Shown: positions 37,167-46,774, numbered from the stretch's first letter. The stretch is 64,000 nt of DNA from Pseudarthrobacter naphthalenicus (GCF_029076445.1 NZ_JARESG010000003.1:186001-250000), one strand, 5' to 3'. Translations and numbers: made by a program. The notes: a model not told the origin generated them from the sequence alone.

Positions 37167-38486
37167 CTACTTCAGGCCGAGCTGCTTAGTGGGTACCTTG
37201 TAGGTTTCCTTGGCGGTGAGGGCGGAGATTGCCGCGATGCCGCAGATCACGGCGGTGAAAATGCTGATCTGAACCCAGCCGCCGGGCTTGATGCCGCCCA
37301 TGGCGGCGACAATGGCCGGAGCGAAGCCTGCCATCAGGAAGCCCAGCTGCGTGCCGATCGCCAGGCCGGAGAAGCGGACCTTGGTGCTGAACATCTCGGC
37401 GTAGAAGGAGGGCCAGACGGCGTTGGAGGCGGCATAGCCGAAGGAGAAGAAGCCGATGGCGGCCACGAACATCAGCGGCACGCTGCCCGATTCAAGGCTG
37501 AGCAGGAACAGCGGGGTGAGGATGGCGCTGGCCACGGCGCCGTAGATGAAGACCGGCTTGCGGCCGATCCGGTCGGCAAGCTTGCCGAACAGCGGTTGGG
37601 TGCCCAGTGCCACGAGGTTGGCGCCCACCACGAGCCACAGGGTGGTGGTTCCGTCCACCCCGGCCACCGTCTTGGCGTAGCTGATGGCCAGCGTGCCGAA
37701 AACGGTGGACACGGCGGCGATGAAGGCGCAGGCAACAACGCGCAGGACGTCGCGCCAGTGTCCCTTGAGGAGGTCGGCAACGGGGAGCTTGGAGATCTGG
37801 GCCGTCTTCTGTGCTTCCGCGAAAGCGGGGGGTTCGTGCAGCGAACGGCGGATGAAGAACGCAACCACCACAACCACGGCGCTGAGCCAGAACGGGATGC
37901 GCCAGCCGATGCCGTACTTGATCTCGTCCGGCAGGGCCAGCACGGGGATGAAGACGAGGGCCGCGAGGATTTGGCCGCCCTGGGTGCCGGTGAGGGTCCA
38001 GGAGGTGAAGAAGGAGCGGCGGTTGTCCGGGGCGTGCTCGAGTGTCATCGAGGAGGCGCCGGCCTGTTCACCGGCGGCGGAGAGGCCCTGGCAAAGCCGG
38101 GCGAGGACCAGCAGGGCCGGAGCCCACCAGCCAACAGTTTTGAAGTCGGGAAGGCAGCCGATGAGGAAGGTGGAGGCGCCCATCAGGACCAGCGTGAACA
38201 TCAGGACCTTTTGCCGGCCCACCCGGTCCCCGAAGTGGCCCAGGATGACGGCGCCCACGGGGCGTGCCACATACGCAAACCCGAAGGTGGCGAAGGACAT
38301 GATGGCCGCGTTCGCGTCAGCGCTGGGGAAGAAGACGGTCGGGAAAATCAGCGCTGCGGCGGAACCGAAGATGAAGAAGTCGTAATATTCGACGGCGCTG
38401 CCCAGGAAGCTGGCGAGGGCTGCTTTCTTTGGCGTCCCGGCCGGGGCAGCAGTGCCCGGCTCCGCGGACGGAAGTGTCTGGCTCAT
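37167..38486 (-). CDS. MHS-type transporter (shikimate/aromatic acid symporter)
   Basis: A 439-residue major-facilitator protein of the metabolite:H+ symporter group (ShiA/ProP type), with 12 helices. GSAVEYYDFFIFGSAAAL in helix 1 and GHFGDRVGRQKVL after helix 2 are group signatures, and KLADRIGRKPVFIYGA is the matching loop in the second half. AAAGGAAC precedes the ATG at 38486. It is divergent from an IclR gene and next to the shikimate-dehydrogenase and pca genes, so shikimate, quinate or protocatechuate is the likely cargo. Confidence 0.9.
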   Translation of the reverse strand: MSQTLPSAEPGTAAPAGTPKKAALASFLGSAVEYYDFFIFGSAAALIFPTVFFPSADANAAIMSFATFGFAYVARPVGAVILGHFGDRVGRQKVLMFTLVLMGASTFLIGCLPDFKTVGWWAPALLVLARLCQGLSAAGEQAGASSMTLEHAPDNRRSFFTSWTLTGTQGGQILAALVFIPVLALPDEIKYGIGWRIPFWLSAVVVVVAFFIRRSLHEPPAFAEAQKTAQISKLPVADLLKGHWRDVLRVVACAFIAAVSTVFGTLAISYAKTVAGVDGTTTLWLVVGANLVALGTQPLFGKLADRIGRKPVFIYGAVASAILTPLFLLSLESGSVPLMFVAAIGFFSFGYAASNAVWPSFYAEMFSTKVRFSGLAIGTQLGFLMAGFAPAIVAAMGGIKPGGWVQISIFTAVICGIAAISALTAKETYKVPTKQLGLK

Positions 38487-38603
38487 GAAAGTTCCTTTGG
38501 TGTGACGACGTTGTCGCGGATGGATCTGGGAAAGCGCAGCCGCACCTGCCTGTCGTGGCAGAGGACGGTGCGGCTGGTGTCCGTTCAAAGACCCGGACTA
38601 GTA

Positions 38604-38707
38604 GCCACATGGTGGGAGCTACTTGTGCGATATAGCAATGATGGCTGTGAGCGCAGTCACTTGTCAAGAAAATGATCACCATCTAGAAATAGCTCTCACA
38701 ATGTGGC
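38604..38707. promoter_or_regulatory. Inverted pair of 17-bp boxes, MHS/IclR divergent region
   Basis: 38604-38620 and the complement of 38691-38707 match at 15 of 17 positions (GCCACAT, then GTG and GAGCT). The two boxes face each other 70 bases apart, one near each gene start. This is a natural place for IclR dimers to control both genes. Confidence 0.5.
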
Positions 38708-38718
38708 AACATCGAGGT

Positions 38719-39534
38719 ATGAGTGTGAATCAAGCCACAACTGACGATGACGTCTCAATCGACCAGAAGGCGCCCAAGGGCGACCGGACCGACATGGTGG
38801 GCAAGGCGCTGAGCCTGCTGGTTCTCCTGGGGGATGAGCCCCGGGGTGCCAGCGCAGCGGAGATCTCGCGCCGCGCCGAGCTTCCATTCAGTACCACCTA
38901 CCGGCTGCTGGGTTCCCTGACCCGGGACGGTTTTGTGGACTACGAGCCGGACGGCCGCCGGTATCACCTGGGCCTACGGATCTTCCAGCTGGGCCAGCGG
39001 GTCTCAAACCATCACGGCTTTGCCGGCACGGCGCTGCCGATCCTTCGCCGCGTCACTGAACAGACCGGCGAGGCCACCATCCTGAGCGTCCGGGACGGGC
39101 ACCACCACCTCACCGTGAACAAGGTGGACGGCCCGCAGACGTTCCGCGTCACCAGCGATCCCGGCCACTTGGGCGCACTGCACGCCACCGCCGTGGGCAA
39201 GGCCCTCGTGGCATTTGCCGAGGAGGCGGAGCGGGAGGCGCTGATCGAGGAACTCGAACTGAAACCGCTGACTGAGCACACCATTACGGACCGCGCCGTG
39301 TTCCGGGCGGAAATGGACCGGGTCCGGCGCCAGGGGTACGCCGTGATGGATGAGGAGAACGAGAACGGGATGCGCGCGGTGGCCGTTCCGCTGCTCAACG
39401 CCCAGGGCCACGCCTTCGCGTCGCTCGCCACGGCCGTCCCCGTTTTCCGCCTGAGCATGGAAGGCCTCCTGGCGCACGTTCCCCTGCTCCAGGATGCCGC
39501 CGCCGAACTCGCCGCACGGCTGCCGCAGCGCTAG
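38719..39534 (+). CDS. IclR-family regulator (quinate/shikimate locus)
   Basis: A 271-residue regulator with an N-terminal winged helix (about 20-85; LPFSTTYRLLGSLTRDGFVDYEPDGRRYHLGLR) and an IclR effector domain. ATG at 38719 is used; upstream in-frame codons extend only across the promoter boxes. It is divergent from the MHS transporter and precedes the shikimate dehydrogenase operon, so quinate, shikimate or protocatechuate is a likely effector. Confidence 0.9.
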   Translation: MSVNQATTDDDVSIDQKAPKGDRTDMVGKALSLLVLLGDEPRGASAAEISRRAELPFSTTYRLLGSLTRDGFVDYEPDGRRYHLGLRIFQLGQRVSNHHGFAGTALPILRRVTEQTGEATILSVRDGHHHLTVNKVDGPQTFRVTSDPGHLGALHATAVGKALVAFAEEAEREALIEELELKPLTEHTITDRAVFRAEMDRVRRQGYAVMDEENENGMRAVAVPLLNAQGHAFASLATAVPVFRLSMEGLLAHVPLLQDAAAELAARLPQR

Positions 39535-39548
39535 GCAACAAACTAAAT

Positions 39549-39582
39549 GTTCGCATCAAGAACATAAGTGCGATAAGTGAAC
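39549..39582 (+). promoter_or_regulatory. PcaU/PcaR-like binding site before the pca operon
   Basis: Two 15-base elements, 39549-39563 and 39568-39582, are separated by four bases. The complement of the second, GTTCACTTATCGCAC, matches the known PcaU site GTTCGATAATCGCAC at 12 of 15 positions; the first is GTTC-N7-GAAC. They lie about 100 bases before the first gene of the operon. IclR-type regulators of this group are 38719 and 49436. Confidence 0.6.
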
Positions 39583-39673
39583 AAGTGTTGTACTGTAATC
39601 CCTATCACCTGGCCCGCCGCGTCCGCCCCAAGCGCCGCCGCCCGCCACGTGCCGTACCAAAGGAGCTTCCCGG

Positions 39674-40555
39674 ATGAGCATTCGAACTGAGTCCTACCTT
39701 GTGGGACTGGTCGGCGACGGCGTCACGCCGTCACTCACTCCGCCCATGCACGAACGCGAAGGCGACGTCCAAGGCCTGCGCTACCTGTACCGCCCCATCG
39801 ACCTGCTGGAACTCGGACTGCCGGGTGACGCCGTCGGCGAACTGCTCAAATCCGCCCGCAGCCTCGGCTTCAACGGCCTGAACATCACCCACCCCTGCAA
39901 GCAGCTGGTCCTCCAGCACCTGGACGAAGTCTCACCGGACGCCCGCAGGCTCGGCGCCGTCAACACCGTGGTGATTGAAGACGGCCGCTTTATCGGCCAC
40001 AACACCGACTTCTCCGGCTTCGCCGCCGCCCTCGCGGCCGGCCTCCCGGGCGCCCGGCTGGACCGCGTGGTCCAGCTCGGTGCCGGCGGCGCCGGGTCCG
40101 CCGTCGCCTATGCCCTGCTCACCGCCGGCGTGAAGGTGCTGGACCTGGTGGACATGGACGCTGCCCGCTGCGCGGCACGCGCCGCAGAACTGTCCGGCTT
40201 CTTCCCGGACGTCACCATCACACCGCGCACGACGGCGGAGCTGCCGCAGCTGATGCCGCAGGCGGACGGCCTGGTGCACTGCACGCCGGTGGGGATGGCG
40301 GCACACCCGGGCGTCCCGCTGGATTTGGACCTGCTCGAATCCCGGCACTGGGTGGCGGACATCGTTTACCGGCCCATCGAAACCGAACTTGTGCTGGGCG
40401 CCCGTGCCAAGGGCTGCGAGGTCCTGGACGGCGGCCGCATGGCCGTGGGCCAGGCCGCGGACTCCTTCCGGATCTTCACCGGGCTCGACGCCGATGCTGA
40501 CCGCATGCGCGGACACTTCCTGGAACTCGTGGCCCAGGAAGAGGTGACTGCCTGA
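39674..40555 (+). CDS. aroE: Shikimate/quinate 5-dehydrogenase
   Basis: A 293-residue AroE-family enzyme that oxidises shikimate (or quinate) to 3-dehydro products for catabolism. GLNITHPCKQ carries the family Lys; GAVNTVV, IGHNTDFSGF and the nucleotide loop LGAGGAGSAVAY follow in order. The residue after the Rossmann strand is Asp (VDMD), favouring NAD, as in catabolic QsuD-type enzymes rather than biosynthetic AroE. It overlaps the next gene by one base, and the pca genes follow. Confidence 0.88.
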   Translation: MSIRTESYLVGLVGDGVTPSLTPPMHEREGDVQGLRYLYRPIDLLELGLPGDAVGELLKSARSLGFNGLNITHPCKQLVLQHLDEVSPDARRLGAVNTVVIEDGRFIGHNTDFSGFAAALAAGLPGARLDRVVQLGAGGAGSAVAYALLTAGVKVLDLVDMDAARCAARAAELSGFFPDVTITPRTTAELPQLMPQADGLVHCTPVGMAAHPGVPLDLDLLESRHWVADIVYRPIETELVLGARAKGCEVLDGGRMAVGQAADSFRIFTGLDADADRMRGHFLELVAQEEVTA

Positions 40556-42519
40556 TGCGCACTGGAATCGCCACCGTCTGCCTCTCCGGCACCCTGAAGG
40601 AAAAGATGCAGGCCTGCGCCATCGCAGGTTTTGACGGCATTGAAATTTTTGAACAGGACCTTGTCACCTCGCCCCTCACGCCCGGGGAGGTGCGCACGAT
40701 GGCGGCGGACCTCGGCCTGACGCTGGACCTTTACCAGCCCTTCCGCGACTTCGACAGCGTGCCCGAGGACCTGCTGGCCGCCAACCTCCGCCGCGCCGAG
40801 GCAAAATTCAAGCTGATGGCGCGGCTGGGCATGGACACCATCCTGGTCTGCTCCAACGTGGCCACCGCCAGCATCGACAGCGACGACCTCCGCGCGGAAC
40901 AGCTCGGCCGGCTGGCGGCGCTGGCCGAGGACCATGGCGTGAAGGTCGCTTACGAGGCCCTGGCCTGGGGGAAGTACGTCAGTGACTACGAGCACGCCCA
41001 CCGGCTGGTGGAGGCCGTGGACCACCCCAACCTCGGCACCTGCCTGGACTCCTTCCACATCCTGTCCCGCAACTGGGACACCGCGCCGATCGAGGCCTTC
41101 AGCCCGGACAGGATCTTCTTCGTCCAGGTGGCGGATGCGCCGAAGCTCTCCCTGGATGTCCTGTCCTGGAGCCGGCACTACCGCGTTTTTCCCGGCGAGG
41201 GCCAGTTCGAGCTGGCCAAGTTCATGGGCCACGTGGTCCGGGCCGGGTACAGCGGCCCGGTGTCCCTGGAAATCTTCAACGACGTCTTCCGGCAGTCCGA
41301 CGTGGAGCGCACCGCCGTGGACGGCATGCGCTCGCTGATCTGGCTGGAGGAGCAGAGCGCCAAGTGGCTGGACGCCAACGCCCCGGTTCTTGCCGCTGCC
41401 GGCGCCGGAACTGTTGCCGGGTTCGCGGGGGCCGGCCGCCGTCGTTATCCCATGGAACTTGCCACCCTGCCGCAGGTGGCCGAACCTGCAGGCTATAACT
41501 TTGCCGAGGTCAGGGCCGCCGACCCCAAGGGGCTGGAAACCGTCCTGGGCCAGCTGGGCTTCGAGTTCAACGGCCGGCACCGTACCAAGGACGTGCAGCT
41601 GTGGACCATGGGACACGCCCGGGTCATCGTCAACGAGGATGCGCCTGTTGCTGCGGGCAGCACGGCGGACGCCGCACCGGCCCTCACCGCCGCTATCGGT
41701 GCCCTCGGCTTTGACGTCGATTCCCCCGTGATTGCCGCCGCCAGGGCGCAGCAGCTCAAGGCCCCCGCGGTACCGCGCAAAAGCCAGGCCAACGAGGAGG
41801 TGTTCCAGGGCTTCGCAGCGCCGGACTCCACGGAGATCTTCCTGTGCCAGGGCAGTCCCGACGGCACCGCCGCCTGGACACATGAGTTCGGTGAAGGGCT
41901 GGATGCGCCTGCGGCCGGGGAGGGCGCCGTGATCGATCACGTCAACCTCGCCCAGCCGTGGCAGCACTTTGACGAGGCCGTGCTGTTTTACACCAGCGCC
42001 CTGGCACTGGAGCCGCAGCCCTTCGCCGAGGTGCCCAGCCCCACCGGCCTGGTCCGATCGCAGGTCATGGCCACCGCAGACCGTGCCGTCCGGCTGGTGC
42101 TGAACCTCGCACCCCTGATCCAGCGGGAGGGCGACGCACAACCGGAGCCATCGGGGACGGGCGCCCGGAGGACGTACCAGGAACACATCGCCTTCGCCGT
42201 GCCTGACCTGGTGGCCACCGCCAGGGCCTGCAAGGCCCGGGGCCTGGAGTTCCTGCAGATACCGGCCAACTACTACGAGGACCTGGACGCCCGCTTCGGG
42301 CTGGACCCCGCCTTCCTGGCCACGCTGCAGGAGCTGAACCTTTTGTACGACCGCGACGCCGACGGCGAGTTCCTGCACTTTTACACCGCTACCGTGGGCA
42401 GTGTGTTCTTCGAAATGGTGGAACGCCGCGGCGCCTATGACGGCTACGGGGCGCCCAACGCCCCCGTCCGCCACGCAGTCCAGTACGACCTGATGCACCG
42501 ACTGAATAAAACCACGTAA
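40555..42519 (+). CDS. quiC: 3-dehydroshikimate dehydratase, two-domain QsuB type
   Basis: A 654-residue enzyme that dehydrates 3-dehydroshikimate to protocatechuate. The N-terminal TIM barrel (1-275) has YEALAWGKYV, LDSFHIL, FVQVADAP and SLEIFND, which supply the metal ligands. The C-terminal half (about 285-650) is a two-module VOC/HPPD-like domain ending FLHFYTATVGSVFFEMVERRG. This bidomain build is as in Corynebacterium QsuB. It links the shikimate side to pcaHG directly downstream. Confidence 0.9.
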   Translation: MRTGIATVCLSGTLKEKMQACAIAGFDGIEIFEQDLVTSPLTPGEVRTMAADLGLTLDLYQPFRDFDSVPEDLLAANLRRAEAKFKLMARLGMDTILVCSNVATASIDSDDLRAEQLGRLAALAEDHGVKVAYEALAWGKYVSDYEHAHRLVEAVDHPNLGTCLDSFHILSRNWDTAPIEAFSPDRIFFVQVADAPKLSLDVLSWSRHYRVFPGEGQFELAKFMGHVVRAGYSGPVSLEIFNDVFRQSDVERTAVDGMRSLIWLEEQSAKWLDANAPVLAAAGAGTVAGFAGAGRRRYPMELATLPQVAEPAGYNFAEVRAADPKGLETVLGQLGFEFNGRHRTKDVQLWTMGHARVIVNEDAPVAAGSTADAAPALTAAIGALGFDVDSPVIAAARAQQLKAPAVPRKSQANEEVFQGFAAPDSTEIFLCQGSPDGTAAWTHEFGEGLDAPAAGEGAVIDHVNLAQPWQHFDEAVLFYTSALALEPQPFAEVPSPTGLVRSQVMATADRAVRLVLNLAPLIQREGDAQPEPSGTGARRTYQEHIAFAVPDLVATARACKARGLEFLQIPANYYEDLDARFGLDPAFLATLQELNLLYDRDADGEFLHFYTATVGSVFFEMVERRGAYDGYGAPNAPVRHAVQYDLMHRLNKTT

Positions 42520-42547
42520 CACCAACACCCTATGAAAGGAGGCTGCT

Positions 42548-43444
42548 GTGCCTGAAGAAATCAACCTTGAAACGTACAACGCGGATCCGCTCACCGAAGA
42601 CGTGTCCGACGAAGCCACGGAGGCCGCACCGAAGCAGTACGCACCCCTCGATGCCGCCGCGGAGTCACAGGCGGATCTCAGCGCAGAGATGAAAGCTCTC
42701 GGCGACGCCTATGCGCAGGCCGTCAAGAACGGCGCCCCGGCGGAAATCCAGCCGAGGCTGGACTACGCCCCCTACCGCAGCAGCGTCCTGCGGCACCCCA
42801 CCAAGGACCTGCACCACGCGGACCCCGAGACCATCGAGCTGTACTCTCCGGCGTTCGGGCACATGGACGTGCACGCGCTGGAGTCGGACCTCACCATCCA
42901 GCACAACGGTGAACCGCTGGGCGAACGCATTGTGGTGTCCGGGCGCGTCCTCGACGGTGACGGCCGCCCGGTGGCCGGCCAGCTCGTGGAGATCTGGCAG
43001 GCGAACTCCGCCGGCCGCTACATCCACAAGCGCGACCAGCACCCGGCGCCGCTGGACCCCAACTTCACCGGCGTGGGCCGCTGCATCACCGGGGCCGACG
43101 GCTCGTACAGCTTCACCACCATCAAGCCCGGCGCCTACCCGTGGAAGAACCACCTCAACGCCTGGCGCCCCGCCCACATCCACTTCTCCCTGTTCGGGCA
43201 GGAGTTCACCCAGCGGATCGTCACCCAGATGTACTTCCCCGGCGACCAGCTCTTCCCGCTGGACCCGATCTACCAGTCCATCGTGGACCAGGACGCCCGC
43301 GACCGGCTCGTGGCCACCTACAACCACGAGCAGACCAAACCCGAGTGGGCCCTCGCCTACAACTGGGACATCGTGCTGACCGGGTCGAAGCGGACCTGGA
43401 CCGAGAACGAGGCCCTCGGCGCAGAAGGAGACGACCATGAGTAA
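42548..43444 (+). CDS. pcaH: Protocatechuate 3,4-dioxygenase beta subunit
   Basis: Iron-bearing subunit of the intradiol dioxygenase that opens protocatechuate to 3-carboxy-cis,cis-muconate. All four Fe(III) ligands can be placed: Tyr158 in GRYIHK, Tyr197 in AYPWK, His210 and His212 in RPAHIHF. Their spacing equals that of the Pseudomonas enzyme. The N-terminus is about 50 residues longer and acidic. GTG start with AAAGGAGG in front. It overlaps pcaG by eight bases. Confidence 0.96.
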   Translation: MPEEINLETYNADPLTEDVSDEATEAAPKQYAPLDAAAESQADLSAEMKALGDAYAQAVKNGAPAEIQPRLDYAPYRSSVLRHPTKDLHHADPETIELYSPAFGHMDVHALESDLTIQHNGEPLGERIVVSGRVLDGDGRPVAGQLVEIWQANSAGRYIHKRDQHPAPLDPNFTGVGRCITGADGSYSFTTIKPGAYPWKNHLNAWRPAHIHFSLFGQEFTQRIVTQMYFPGDQLFPLDPIYQSIVDQDARDRLVATYNHEQTKPEWALAYNWDIVLTGSKRTWTENEALGAEGDDHE

Positions 43445-44006
43445 CCCCGGCCCCACCAAGCTGACACCCACCCCCGGCCAGACCGTAGGACCCTTCTACG
43501 GTTACGCCCTTCCCTTCACCAAGGACCGCGAGCTGCTGGCACCCGGCTCCCCGGGGTCCATCCGGCTCCAGGGCACCGTGTACGACGGCGCCGGGCACCC
43601 GATCCCCGATGCGATCCTGGAGATCTGGCAGGCAGATTCCCAAGGCAACGTGCCGCAGCACACCGGGTCACTGGTGCGCGACGGCTACACCTTCACCGGA
43701 TTCGGCCGCAGCGCCGTGGGCAACACCGGCGTCTTCACCTTCACCACCGTCAACCCCGGCCCCACCGAGGAGGGCGCGGCACCATTCATCTCCGTCGCGA
43801 TTTTTGCCCGCGGCCTGATGAACCGGCTCTTCACCCGGATCTACCTGCCGGACAACGAGGAAGCCCTGGCCAAGGACCCGCTGCTGGGCTCCCTTGACCC
43901 GGAACGCCGGAAGACCCTGATCGCGCGCCGCGACCCGGACGGCGGACTCACGTGGGATGTCCGCCTGCAGGGTGAGGGCGAAACAGTCTTCCTGGACTTC
44001 CAGTGA
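43437..44006 (+). CDS. pcaG: Protocatechuate 3,4-dioxygenase alpha subunit
   Basis: A 189-residue partner of PcaH with the same beta-sandwich fold but without the iron ligands, as expected. TPGQTVGPFYGYALPF near the N-terminus and DAILEIWQADSQG are family motifs. Its stop overlaps the pcaB GTG start (GTGA). Confidence 0.95.
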   Translation: MSNPGPTKLTPTPGQTVGPFYGYALPFTKDRELLAPGSPGSIRLQGTVYDGAGHPIPDAILEIWQADSQGNVPQHTGSLVRDGYTFTGFGRSAVGNTGVFTFTTVNPGPTEEGAAPFISVAIFARGLMNRLFTRIYLPDNEEALAKDPLLGSLDPERRKTLIARRDPDGGLTWDVRLQGEGETVFLDFQ

Positions 44007-45475
44007 CGGGTGCCGCCCTGGGTTACGGAAGCACGGCGGACGGCGACGTCGGCCTGCTCAGTCCTGTCTCGGCGTCGCCCCTGGTGGCGGCGCTGACCGG
44101 TGATCGGGCGGTGCTCGCGGCGATCCTCGCTGTCGAGTCCGGCTGGGCCGCGGTGCTGGAAAGGGCAGGGCTGGCACCTGCCGGATCCGCCGCCGTCGTG
44201 GCTTCCGCCGCGGCGCCGGGCCGCTACGACCCGGCAGGCATTGCGCTCCGTGCCCAGGGCGGCGGCAACCCCGTCATCCCTCTGTTGGCTGACCTGCGGA
44301 AGCAGGTTTCGGCGTTGGATGCCACCGGCATCGGTGCCGGCAAAGCCATCCACACCTCGCTGACCAGCCAGGATGTGCTGGACACTGCCCTCATGCTCCT
44401 GGCCCGTAACACCGTGGAGGCGCTGCTCGGCGACCTGAAAGGCGCGACGACGGCGCTCGCGGCCCTGGCGGAGAAGCATGCGGACACGCTGGGCGTGGGC
44501 CGGAGCCTGACCCAGCACTCGCTCCCGTTCACCTTCGGGCTGCGGGCAGCGCAGTGGTTCCACGGCCTCGCCGCCGCCGGGCGGCAGCTCGAGTCCCTCC
44601 AGTTCCCGGTGCAGTTCGGCGGGGCCGCCGGGACCCTCGCGGCCGGCACGGTGCTGACGGCCGAATCTACCGCCACACCCTTTACCTTGGCCGATTCACT
44701 CGCCAAACAGCTGGGGCTCGCCCCTGCGCCCGCGCCATGGCACACCAACCGGCTGGCTGTCACCTCCCTCGGGAACGCGCTGGCCGCCGCGCTCGGCGCC
44801 GCCGGCAAGATCGCCACCGACGTCCTTTTCATGAGCCGGCCCGAAGTGGCTGAACTCGCCGAACCTCGCGCGGCCGGGCGCGGCGTGTCCTCGGCCATGC
44901 CGCAGAAGCAGAACCCGGTGCTGTCCGTCCTGATCCGCAGCGCCGCCCTGCAGGCTCCGCAGCTCCTGGCCCAGCTGCACCTGGCGGCGGCCAACTTCAA
45001 CGACGAACGCCCCGATGCAGCCTGGCATACCGAATGGCCCGCCCTGCGTGAGCTCCTGCGGCTGGCCCTCGGCGCGGCCGGCCACCTCCGCGAGCTGGCG
45101 GAAGGACTCCAGGTTTTCCCGGCCGCCCTGCGCCGCAACCTGGAACTGGCCGGGCCGCTGCTCCTCGCCGAAGGGGTGGGTGCCGCCGTCGCTCCGCTGT
45201 TGGCGGAGAAGGACGGCCGCAGCGGCAAGGAACAGCTGCAGGACGTGGTGGACCGGACCCTTGCCGCGCCGTCCGCCGAGCAGGACGCCACCTACCGGCA
45301 CCTGCTTCGCGAGGCCGTCCCCAGGGGTGCGCTGACCGATCTGCGCCTCGACGAGCTCCTGGACCCTGCCAGCTACCTGGGCCAGGCCGCCGAAATCTCC
45401 CGGCGGATCCTGGCCGCCTACCCGGACTTTTCCTCTTCAGCAACCCCCGACCAGAACGGAGCCAACCGTGGCTAA
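44003..45475 (+). CDS. pcaB: 3-carboxy-cis,cis-muconate cycloisomerase
   Basis: A 490-residue member of the fumarase/aspartase superfamily that lactonises 3-carboxymuconate. The signature GVSSAMPQKQNPVLS is intact, as is TSQDVLDTALML nearer the N-terminus. The C-terminal part is somewhat longer than in typical 450-residue enzymes. GTG start overlapping pcaG by four bases, and its own end overlaps pcaD. Confidence 0.94.
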   Translation: MTGAALGYGSTADGDVGLLSPVSASPLVAALTGDRAVLAAILAVESGWAAVLERAGLAPAGSAAVVASAAAPGRYDPAGIALRAQGGGNPVIPLLADLRKQVSALDATGIGAGKAIHTSLTSQDVLDTALMLLARNTVEALLGDLKGATTALAALAEKHADTLGVGRSLTQHSLPFTFGLRAAQWFHGLAAAGRQLESLQFPVQFGGAAGTLAAGTVLTAESTATPFTLADSLAKQLGLAPAPAPWHTNRLAVTSLGNALAAALGAAGKIATDVLFMSRPEVAELAEPRAAGRGVSSAMPQKQNPVLSVLIRSAALQAPQLLAQLHLAAANFNDERPDAAWHTEWPALRELLRLALGAAGHLRELAEGLQVFPAALRRNLELAGPLLLAEGVGAAVAPLLAEKDGRSGKEQLQDVVDRTLAAPSAEQDATYRHLLREAVPRGALTDLRLDELLDPASYLGQAAEISRRILAAYPDFSSSATPDQNGANRG

Positions 45476-46286
45476 ACCGACCCTCAAAGCAGTCCTGCTT
45501 TCGCCCGAACGAACCCTTGGCGAACGTCCGCTGCTGGTGGTGGGCCCCTCCCTGGGCACCTCCTCCGCCATCCTGTGGGGCCGGACGGCGGCGCTGCTGG
45601 CCAATGACTACGACGTGGTGGCCTGGGACCTTCCGGGGCACGGCGTCTCTCCGAAGGCCACGGAGGCCTTCGACGTCGCCGACCTGGCGGAGGCCGTTGT
45701 GGACCTGGTGGACTCGATCGCTCCCGGCGAGGCGTTCCATTACGCCGGCGTTTCCCTCGGCGGAGCCACCGGCCTGCAGCTGGGCATCAAACACGGCGAA
45801 CGCCTCAAGAGCCTGTCGGTACAGTGCTCCGGCGCCAAGATCGGCACCCCGGAAGGCTGGCTGGACCGCGCCGAACTGGTGCGGGTCCAGGGCACCCCGG
45901 TTGTCATCCAGGGCTCCGCCGAGCGCTGGTTCGGGCCTGGCTTTATGGACCGCGAACCGGACCTGAGCAGCAAGCTCCTGCACTCCCTCCGCGACGCCGA
46001 CCGCTTCAGCTACGCCTTCTGCTGCGAGGCGCTGGCCGCCTATGACGTCCGCGCCGAGCTCGGCAGCATCTCCGTCCCCACGCAGGCAGTGGCGGGTGTG
46101 GCGGATACTGTTGTGCCGCCGTCGTTCGCGGAGGAAATCGTTGCCGGCATCACCGCCGGGGGAGGCACCGCGAACGCCGTTTCCCTGGAAGGCGTGGCGC
46201 ACCTCGCCCCCGCGGAGGCACCTGCCCATGTTGCCGAACTGCTGCGGAGCCTCATCAGCTGGAGCGAAACTCGGCCGGCTAAATGA
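45468..46286 (+). CDS. pcaD: 3-oxoadipate enol-lactonase
   Basis: A 272-residue alpha/beta hydrolase that opens 3-oxoadipate enol-lactone. The nucleophile is Ser96 in GVSLGG; the acid is in AGVADTVVPP and the His in EGVAHLAPAEAP. In many Actinobacteria pcaD and pcaC are fused as pcaL; here they are separate but overlap as ATGA. GTG start overlapping pcaB by eight bases. Confidence 0.93.
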   Translation: MAKPTLKAVLLSPERTLGERPLLVVGPSLGTSSAILWGRTAALLANDYDVVAWDLPGHGVSPKATEAFDVADLAEAVVDLVDSIAPGEAFHYAGVSLGGATGLQLGIKHGERLKSLSVQCSGAKIGTPEGWLDRAELVRVQGTPVVIQGSAERWFGPGFMDREPDLSSKLLHSLRDADRFSYAFCCEALAAYDVRAELGSISVPTQAVAGVADTVVPPSFAEEIVAGITAGGGTANAVSLEGVAHLAPAEAPAHVAELLRSLISWSETRPAK

Positions 46287-46774
46287 GCACCGGCCAGATG
46301 AGCACCCCCAACAGTTCCGAGCGCCACGGTGTGGTCCAGCCGGACGCCACCAGCCAGGAGATCTACGACGGCGGCATGGTGGTCCGGCGCGAAGTGCTCG
46401 GCGCCGCGCATGTGGACCGCGCGAACACCAACAAGGATGAGTTCACCGAGGACTTCCAGGACATGATCACGCGGATTGCGTGGGGTGGCATCTGGACCCG
46501 GCCCGGCATCTCCCGGCAGATGCGCTCCGCCGTGACCATTACGGCGATGGTGGCGCACGGGCACTGGGAAGAGCTGGCCATGCACATCCGCGCGGCCCTC
46601 ACCAACGGCCTGAGCCGGGACGAGATCAAGGAAATCCTGCTACAGACCGCCATCTACTGCGGTGTGCCGTCCGCCAACACGGCGTTCAAGACCGCCCAGC
46701 AGGTCTTCCGCGACCTGGACAGCGCAGAGTCGGCCGCCGCGCCCACCACAGAAACCCCCACCCCGCCCAACTAG
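46283..46774 (+). CDS. pcaC: 4-carboxymuconolactone decarboxylase
   Basis: A 163-residue all-helical AhpD-like enzyme. RSAVTITAMVAHGHWEELAMH and EILLQTAIYCGVPSANTAF are the family core with the active-site His. It converts 4-carboxymuconolactone to the enol-lactone used by PcaD. It overlaps pcaD by four bases. A palindromic repeat lies right after its stop. Confidence 0.95.
   Translation: MSTGQMSTPNSSERHGVVQPDATSQEIYDGGMVVRREVLGAAHVDRANTNKDEFTEDFQDMITRIAWGGIWTRPGISRQMRSAVTITAMVAHGHWEELAMHIRAALTNGLSRDEIKEILLQTAIYCGVPSANTAFKTAQQVFRDLDSAESAAAPTTETPTPPN

Noticed and set aside
40366..42618. 750-codon minus-strand frame over the dehydroshikimate dehydratase
   Set aside because: Antisense shadow of a gene with clear motifs and operon overlaps.
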